Assembly (NCBI RefSeq): GCF_020567705.1
Contig: NZ_JAJDJU010000022.1
Span: 1-41,318 of the forward strand
Length of the DNA stretch: 41,318 bases
From: Acidocella sp. KAb 2-4
GTDB taxonomy: Bacteria; Pseudomonadota; Alphaproteobacteria; Acetobacterales; Acetobacteraceae
Reading direction: 5' to 3'
Position numbers and translations under genes: made by a program. Position 1 is the first letter of the stretch. Every line of letters starts with the position of its first letter. Positions 37,354-41,318 of the stretch are shown here, piece by piece. The notes under the pieces are model-generated. The model did no database searches. It was not told where the DNA came from and saw nothing but the letters and a program-made list of their open reading frames with translations.

Positions 37354-38565
37354 GTGACCACGCATTTCCCTTCTTCGCGCGCCGCCATCATCGGCGGCGG
37401 CCCCGCCGGGCTGATGGCCGCCGAGACCCTGGCCGAGGCCGGGGTGGCGGTCACGCTGTTCGAGCGCATGCCCAGCCTCGGGCGCAAATTCCTGATGGCC
37501 GGGCGCGGCGGGCTCAACCTCACCCATTCCGAGCCGCTGCCCCGCTTCCTCGCCCGCTATGGCGCGGCGGCGGAGTGGCTGGCGCCGCACATCGCCGCCT
37601 TTCCGCCCGAGGCCCTGCGCGCCTGGTGCGCCGGGCTGGGGCAGGAGACCTTCATCGGCAGCAGCGGCCGCGTGTTTCCGGTGGCGATGAAGGCCAGCCC
37701 GCTGCTGCGCGCCTGGCTGCGCCGCCTGCAAGGGCTGGGCGTGAGCATCGTCACCCGCGCCAGCTGGGCGGGCTGGGACGAGGCCGGGCGGCTGCGCTTC
37801 GCCGATGGCCGCGTCTTCGCCGCCGATGCCACGGTGCTGGCGCTGGGCGGCGCCTCTTGGCCGCGCTTGGGCAGCAACGGGGCGTGGACGGCGCTGCTCC
37901 CCGATGTCGAGATCGCGAAGCTGCGCCCGGCGAATTGCGGCTTCACCGTCGGCTGGTCAGCGCGCTTCGCCGAAAAATTCGCGGGCACCCCGGTCAAGCG
38001 CGTCACCCTCACCTGCGCCGGTGTCACCGTGCCGGGCGAGCTGATGATCACCAGCGACGGCATCGAGGGCGGCGCGGTCTATGCCATCTCCGCTCTGGCG
38101 CGCGAGGCCATCGCCCGCGACGGTGCGGCGGAGCTGCGCCTCGATCTGCGCCCCGAGCTCACCGCCGCGCAGCTCGCCCAGCGCCTTGCCGGCGGGGGCA
38201 GCGAATCGCTCTCCACCCGGCTACGCAAACAGGCCGGCCTCTCCCCGGTGGCGATCGGGCTGGTGCAGGAAGCCCGGCATGCCGGCGCGGCGGCCGACCT
38301 GCCCGCGCTCATCAAAGCCTTGCCCCTGCGCCTGCTGGCCCCCTCTGGCCTGGCGCGGGCGATTTCCACTGCCGGCGGCATCCGCCTTGCGGAGCTGGAT
38401 GATGCCCTGATGCTGCGCCGCCATCCCGGCCTGTTCGCCGCGGGCGAGATGCTGGATTGGGAAGCCCCGACCGGCGGCTACCTGCTGCAAGCCTGTCTCG
38501 CCACCGGGCGCGCGGCGGGGCAGGGGGCGCTGGCTTGGCTGCGCCAGCACGGGCAGGCGGTTTAG
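37354..38565 (+). CDS. NAD(P)/FAD-dependent flavoprotein (HI0933/TIGR03862-like)
   Basis: 403-aa flavoprotein. N-terminal dinucleotide-binding motif AAIIGGGPAGLMAAETLA, then the family signature GRKFLMAGRGGLNLTHSEPL. A C-terminal FAD motif, GLFAAGEMLDWEAPTGGYLLQACLATG, is present. These match the HI0933/BaiN-like family, often annotated as aminoacetone oxidase-like or conserved flavoprotein, with no firm function. It lacks a ferredoxin domain and so is not a DmpP reductase. GTG start at 37354. Its 3' end overlaps the convergent LysR gene by 4 bp. Confidence 0.88.
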   Translation: MTTHFPSSRAAIIGGGPAGLMAAETLAEAGVAVTLFERMPSLGRKFLMAGRGGLNLTHSEPLPRFLARYGAAAEWLAPHIAAFPPEALRAWCAGLGQETFIGSSGRVFPVAMKASPLLRAWLRRLQGLGVSIVTRASWAGWDEAGRLRFADGRVFAADATVLALGGASWPRLGSNGAWTALLPDVEIAKLRPANCGFTVGWSARFAEKFAGTPVKRVTLTCAGVTVPGELMITSDGIEGGAVYAISALAREAIARDGAAELRLDLRPELTAAQLAQRLAGGGSESLSTRLRKQAGLSPVAIGLVQEARHAGAAADLPALIKALPLRLLAPSGLARAISTAGGIRLAELDDALMLRRHPGLFAAGEMLDWEAPTGGYLLQACLATGRAAGQGALAWLRQHGQAV

Positions 38566-39458
38566 CGCCCCGGCGGCGCGAATGTCTCGATCAGGAAATC
38601 GGCGAAGGCGCGCAGCTTCGCGGTCAGGTGCCGTCCGGGCGAATAAACCATGTGGACCGGGATCGGCGGCGTCGAGTACTCGGGCAGCAGCCGCACCAGC
38701 CGCCCCTCGGCCAAGGCTGGCGCGACCAGAAAATCCGGCAGAAAGGAGAGCCCCTGGCCCAGCAGCACCACCGCCAGCAGCGCCGCCGCGCTGTTGCTGC
38801 GCACATTGCCGCTCACCTTCACTGTCTCCACCGAGCCGTCGGCGCGGGTGAACCGCCACGCCCCGCCCAGCTGCGGCGTGAGCAGGCTCAGGCAGTTATG
38901 CCCGGTCAGCGCCGCGGGTGAGTCCGGGGTGCCGTGTTGCGCCAAATAGGCGGGCGCGCCGCAAAGCAATGTGCCGGTGCTGCCCAGGGTGCGGGTGATG
39001 TAACTCGACTCGGGCGGCTGGTTCATCGTCACCGCCATGTCGAAGCCTTCCTCCACCAGATCCACATAACGGTCGGTCAGGATCAGCTCGACCGTCACGC
39101 TCGGATAGGCGGCGGCGAAGCGGGGCAGGGCCGGGGCGATTCTGGCCGTGCCCAGCGCGAGCGGCGCGCTCAGCCGCACCAGGCCGGTCGGCGTGTTCTG
39201 CAACTGCCCGGCCACGTTCTCCAGCGCCTCCAGCTGGTCGAGCAATTCGTGGCATTGCTCGTAATAGACATGGCCGATTTCGGTCAGGCTGACATGGCGC
39301 GTGGTGCGGTTGAGCAGCCGCACGCCGAGCGATTCCTCCAGCTCGCGCACATGCTTGCTGATAATGGTGGGTGACACCCGCAACGCATGCGCGGCCTTGG
39401 TGAAGCTGCCGGTTTCCGCGACCCTGGCAAAGGCGGTCATTTTGGCGAGACGGTCCAT
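38562..39458 (-). CDS. LysR-family transcriptional regulator
   Basis: 298 aa, usual LTTR length. N-terminal helix-turn-helix: MTAFARVAETGSFTKAAHALRVSPTIISKHVRELEESLGVRLLNRTTRHVSLTE. The inducer-binding domain covers about 90-298, with LGTARIAPALPRF and DLVEEGFDMAVTM as family landmarks. Divergent from the first small secreted protein gene; the two starts are 139 bp apart and share a promoter region. Its target could be that gene, but LysR regulators of this subgroup act on many unrelated neighbours, so this is only a possibility. Confidence 0.9.
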   Translation of the reverse strand: MDRLAKMTAFARVAETGSFTKAAHALRVSPTIISKHVRELEESLGVRLLNRTTRHVSLTEIGHVYYEQCHELLDQLEALENVAGQLQNTPTGLVRLSAPLALGTARIAPALPRFAAAYPSVTVELILTDRYVDLVEEGFDMAVTMNQPPESSYITRTLGSTGTLLCGAPAYLAQHGTPDSPAALTGHNCLSLLTPQLGGAWRFTRADGSVETVKVSGNVRSNSAAALLAVVLLGQGLSFLPDFLVAPALAEGRLVRLLPEYSTPPIPVHMVYSPGRHLTAKLRAFADFLIETFAPPGR

Positions 39459-39484
39459 GCCACCAATATTATTAACCAGCGGTT

Positions 39485-39597
39485 CAAAGACAAAGAGAAA
39501 TTCTCCTGATTATCAATTTTGTCCGAGGGGAGCATATCCAGCCGCGGAAAGACGGTTGAAGCCGCCTCTCAATCGCAAACCCCAAAGGACAATTCCC
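39485..39597 (+). promoter_or_regulatory. Conserved 5' leader, copy 1
   Basis: A 113-nt region upstream of the first secreted-protein gene. It shares ordered blocks with copy 2: CAAAGACAAAGAGAAA, GATTATCAA, GGAGCATATCC, GCGGAAAGACGGTTG and CCGCCTCTCA. The CGGTT-GA-AGCCG hairpin within it is kept in copy 2 as CGGTT-GT-AACCG; one stem base differs (A versus G) yet still pairs with U. AAGGA lies upstream of the ATG. Likely an RNA or protein-binding control element. Confidence 0.5.
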
Positions 39598-39930
39598 ATG
39601 CGTTTCTCCGCTTATGCCGCCGCTCTGGCCGCTGCCTCTCTGCTGAGCCTGGCTCAGCCCGCCGCCGCCGCTGGTTCGTTCGCCCCGGCTCCCGCCGTGC
39701 ATGTTCATGCCGCTGGCCTTGAGAGCCAGGCCCAGCTGGCCGCGCAGCTCAGCGCCCAGGGGTATAGCAATGTCGCCCTGACCTCCGCCGAGCCGAGCCT
39801 GGCCAACCCGCATCCCGAGCTGAACCCGAGCGAGAGCGGCAACCCGGCGCAGACCCCGGTGCGTGACGGCTGGAACGGCACCGCCCAGAAAGACGGGCAA
39901 ACCGTGCAGGTTTATGCCTCTCACTCGTAA
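39598..39930 (+). CDS. Small secreted protein, tandem copy 1
   Basis: 110-aa exported protein of unrecognised function. Signal peptide: MRFSAYAAALAAASLLSLAQ, with AxA-type cleavage near residue 24. The mature part holds AAGLESQAQLAAQLSAQGYSNV, then a Pro-rich part SLANPHPELNPSESGNPAQTP and the end DGWNGTAQKDGQTVQVY. The GWNG...KDG...VQVY strand pattern suggests a small beta domain reminiscent of PepSY-like periplasmic proteins, but this is tentative. About three quarters of residues are identical to copy 2. A strong terminator follows at 39960. Confidence 0.75.
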   Translation: MRFSAYAAALAAASLLSLAQPAAAAGSFAPAPAVHVHAAGLESQAQLAAQLSAQGYSNVALTSAEPSLANPHPELNPSESGNPAQTPVRDGWNGTAQKDGQTVQVYASHS

Positions 39931-39959
39931 GTAAACCAAAGCACCTACATATCAGCCAT

Positions 39960-40009
39960 GCGGCCCGTGTGGCGGGGGTCTCCTCCGCCGCCGGGCCGCG
40001 GCCGTTTTT
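39960..40009 (+). terminator. Terminator after secreted protein copy 1
   Basis: GCGGCCCG (39960-39967) pairs with CGGGCCGC (39992-39999), with an inner GGCGG/CCGCC stem, followed by GGCCGTTTTT. The two duplicated genes are thus separate transcription units. Confidence 0.8.
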
Positions 40010-40083
40010 GGCGGTCTGCTGGCCTTTTGCGCCCATTCGGCGGGCGCATGCCGCCGCTAGATCCAGATTATGAACTATTGGTG

Positions 40084-40201
40084 CAAAGACAAAGAGAAAA
40101 ACACCAGATTATCAAATCAGACGCGCTGGAGCATATCCGCTGGCGGAAAGACGGTTGTAACCGCCTCTCATTTGCAACACGCAAACTCAAGGATCATTCC
40201 A
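40084..40201 (+). promoter_or_regulatory. Conserved 5' leader, copy 2
   Basis: A 118-nt region before the second secreted-protein gene, containing the same five blocks as copy 1 in the same order, with 5 nt more overall. Sequence between the blocks has diverged freely, so the blocks look selected. The motif AAGGA sits near the start codon. Confidence 0.5.
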
Positions 40202-40534
40202 ATGCGTTTCTCCGCTTCCGCTGCCGCTCTGGCCGCTGCCTCTCTGCTGAGCCTGGCCCAGCCCGCCGCCGCGATGGGGTTCTTCGGCCCCACCCCGTCG
40301 GTGAAGGTGCCCGCCGCCGGGCTGGAGAGCCAGGCGCAGCTGGCCACGCAGCTTCAGGCCGAGGGCTATAGCAACGTTACGCTGAGCGCCGCGGCGCCGT
40401 CTCTGGCCGACCCGCACCCCGAACTGAACCCGACCGAAACCAGCGCCCCGGCGCAGACCCCGGTGCATGCCGGCTGGAACGGCACTGCGGTGAAGGACGG
40501 CAAGATTGTGCAGGTTTACGTCACCCGCTCGTAA
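40202..40534 (+). CDS. Small secreted protein, tandem copy 2
   Basis: 110-aa paralogue of the preceding secreted protein, same length with no gaps in alignment. The signal peptide is nearly identical. Differences concentrate in residues 25-37 just after the cleavage site and at 78-90, while AAGLESQAQLA, GYSNV, PHPELNP, AQTPV, GWNGTA and VQVY are kept. It has its own leader and no obvious hairpin in the 15 bp before the convergent gene. Function unknown. Confidence 0.75.
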   Translation: MRFSASAAALAAASLLSLAQPAAAMGFFGPTPSVKVPAAGLESQAQLATQLQAEGYSNVTLSAAAPSLADPHPELNPTETSAPAQTPVHAGWNGTAVKDGKIVQVYVTRS

Positions 40535-40549
40535 CCAGGCGTTCCCCCG

Positions 40550-41173
40550 CTAATGATGTAGCCTGTGTGGCGGACCAAAATCGCCGCCACCGCGCCCGTC
40601 GAATCCGTAGAAGAAGGTGATCGGCGGGTAGATATAGCCGTAGCCCGGATAGAACGCGTAAGCTGGCGGATACGGCATATACGGGTAATACCCCGCGGGC
40701 GGCGGCGGGTAGCTGTAAACACTGGCTGGCGGCAGGGTGGGCACCTGGTTGCCCATCGCCGCCATGCACTGGGCGTAGGTGGTGTCATAGCGCCACTGCA
40801 GCTCGCCCGCTGTGTCCTGCGCCATCGCGGCTCCCTGGGTGGCGCCAATCACCAGCCCGGTACCCGCGCCAATGGCCGCCCCCGCCCCGGCATTACCTGC
40901 CGCCGCGCCAAGCAGCGCGCCTGCGGCGGCGCCGATCACCGTGCCGGAAACAGCTGCGGCCGCGCCGTTCTGCTCGCTCGCCTGCGACGCGCCTTGTGCC
41001 TGATACCCGATGCTTTGCGCCGCCTGGTTACGGCAATCGTAATCATCCGCCTGGAAGGCGTCGAAACTCTTACCCTGGCCGGGCGTCACCATGATGCTCG
41101 GCCCCATGGGTGGCGCCACGGCACAACCGCTGAGCAGCGCCATGGCGCTGACAGCGAGAAGACGGGTGTTCAT
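40550..41173 (-). CDS. Glycine-zipper lipoprotein
   Basis: 207-aa predicted lipoprotein from ATG 41173, preceded by GGGGG. Lipobox LLSGC gives lipidated Cys17. A Gly/Ala-rich zipper (about 75-120: GTVIGAAAGALLGAAAGNAGAGAAIGAG) is expected to insert in the membrane as in Glycine-zipper/SlyB-like proteins. YDTTYAQCMAAMGN resembles the Cys motif near the end of such proteins. The C-terminal 55 residues are rich in Pro, Tyr and Gly, unlike typical short family members. Probably an envelope-stability protein, function unproven. Confidence 0.82.
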   Translation of the reverse strand: MNTRLLAVSAMALLSGCAVAPPMGPSIMVTPGQGKSFDAFQADDYDCRNQAAQSIGYQAQGASQASEQNGAAAAVSGTVIGAAAGALLGAAAGNAGAGAAIGAGTGLVIGATQGAAMAQDTAGELQWRYDTTYAQCMAAMGNQVPTLPPASVYSYPPPPAGYYPYMPYPPAYAFYPGYGYIYPPITFFYGFDGRGGGDFGPPHRLHH

Positions 41174-41291
41174 GCCAGACCCCCTTTCACACAAGGCTGG
41201 ATCACACCCCGCACCCTAACGAGGCCCGCCGCCCCGCGGCATTGATTTTCGTCAACAGCCCGGCGCGGCGGATCGGCTAACACTCAGTCAA

Positions 41292-41318
41292 ATGCGTGTT
41301 TTCGCCCGGTCCGCCGTG
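41292..41318 (+). CDS. Possible start of a gene running off the right edge
   Basis: ATG at 41292 opens a frame (MRVFARSAV) that runs to the end of the window. No clear ribosome binding site precedes it. The bases 41174-41291 hold no other recognisable feature. Only nine codons can be seen, so no function is offered. Confidence 0.2.

Larger units (their letters stand above)
39485..40534 (+). repeat. Tandem gene duplication including leaders
   Basis: Two units of about 450 bp (39485-39930 and 40084-40534), offset by about 600 bp, each comprising leader and gene. The terminator region between them is not repeated after the second unit. The similarity may begin slightly further left, near the shared ATTAT-AAC sequence. 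Confidence 0.8.

Noticed and set aside
37354-38565. Flavoprotein as DmpP
   Set aside because: Its Rossmann FAD motif and GRKFLMAGRGGLN signature belong to the HI0933-like family. It lacks the four-Cys ferredoxin domain.
39485-40534. CRISPR or short direct-repeat array
   Set aside because: Only two long units with coding content; no short regular repeats with unique spacers.

Overview
The window is high-GC chromosomal DNA with short, often overlapping gene junctions. It looks like an alphaproteobacterium, most plausibly an acidophilic or aromatic-degrading Acetobacteraceae relative (Acidocella/Acidiphilium type). That placement is inferred from gene content and codon style; no rRNA or tRNA gene is present to test it.

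Layout. (1) 1-931: the end of an unknown gene, a mostly gene-free stretch with a strong hairpin terminator, a relic of an IS3-type transposase, and a small cluster of DnaA-box-like 9-mers. (2) 932-7472: a TetR-family regulator divergent from a complete RND tripartite efflux operon (lipoprotein adaptor, inner-membrane pump, outer-membrane lipoprotein). (3) 7576-14541: a sugar uptake locus made of a XylF-like binding protein, a single-domain ABC ATPase and a XylH-like permease on the plus strand, a polyphosphate-glucokinase-like ROK kinase and an OprB-type porin on the minus strand, and a ROK repressor. Similar candidate operators lie just downstream of both promoters. (4) 14805-21145: a full N-type ATPase operon in the order atpD-C-Q-R-B-E-F-A-G, with two carboxylates in the c subunit and no separate delta subunit. 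(5) 21231-23377: a DUF3775-like protein and a bacterial PolX with a PHP domain. (6) 23374-25994 (minus): APC-type permease, short-chain dehydrogenase and [2Fe-2S] ferredoxin. (7) 26221-29201: two overlapping photolyase-family genes, the second matching the FeS-BCP/PhrB (6-4) class. (8) 29270-33749 (minus): a GntR/FCD regulator with acnD and prpF of the methylcitrate cycle, but no prpB or prpC. (9) 34116-37303: four genes of a phenol-hydroxylase-type soluble diiron monooxygenase (dmpL, M, N, O-like) without the reductase DmpP or the assembly protein DmpK. (10) 37354-41318: a flavoprotein, a LysR regulator, two tandemly duplicated small secreted proteins each with a conserved 5' leader, and a glycine-zipper lipoprotein.

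How it fits together. The cell appears able to import and phosphorylate a hexose or pentose, expel toxic compounds, hydroxylate phenolics and dispose of propionyl-CoA. Meta-cleavage of methylphenols can give propanal, so the monooxygenase and the methylcitrate genes may belong to one catabolic route, though this is inference. The least explained parts are the duplicated secreted proteins with their shared leader, the permease/dehydrogenase/ferredoxin operon, the incomplete monooxygenase cluster, and the dual-carboxylate N-ATPase rotor.
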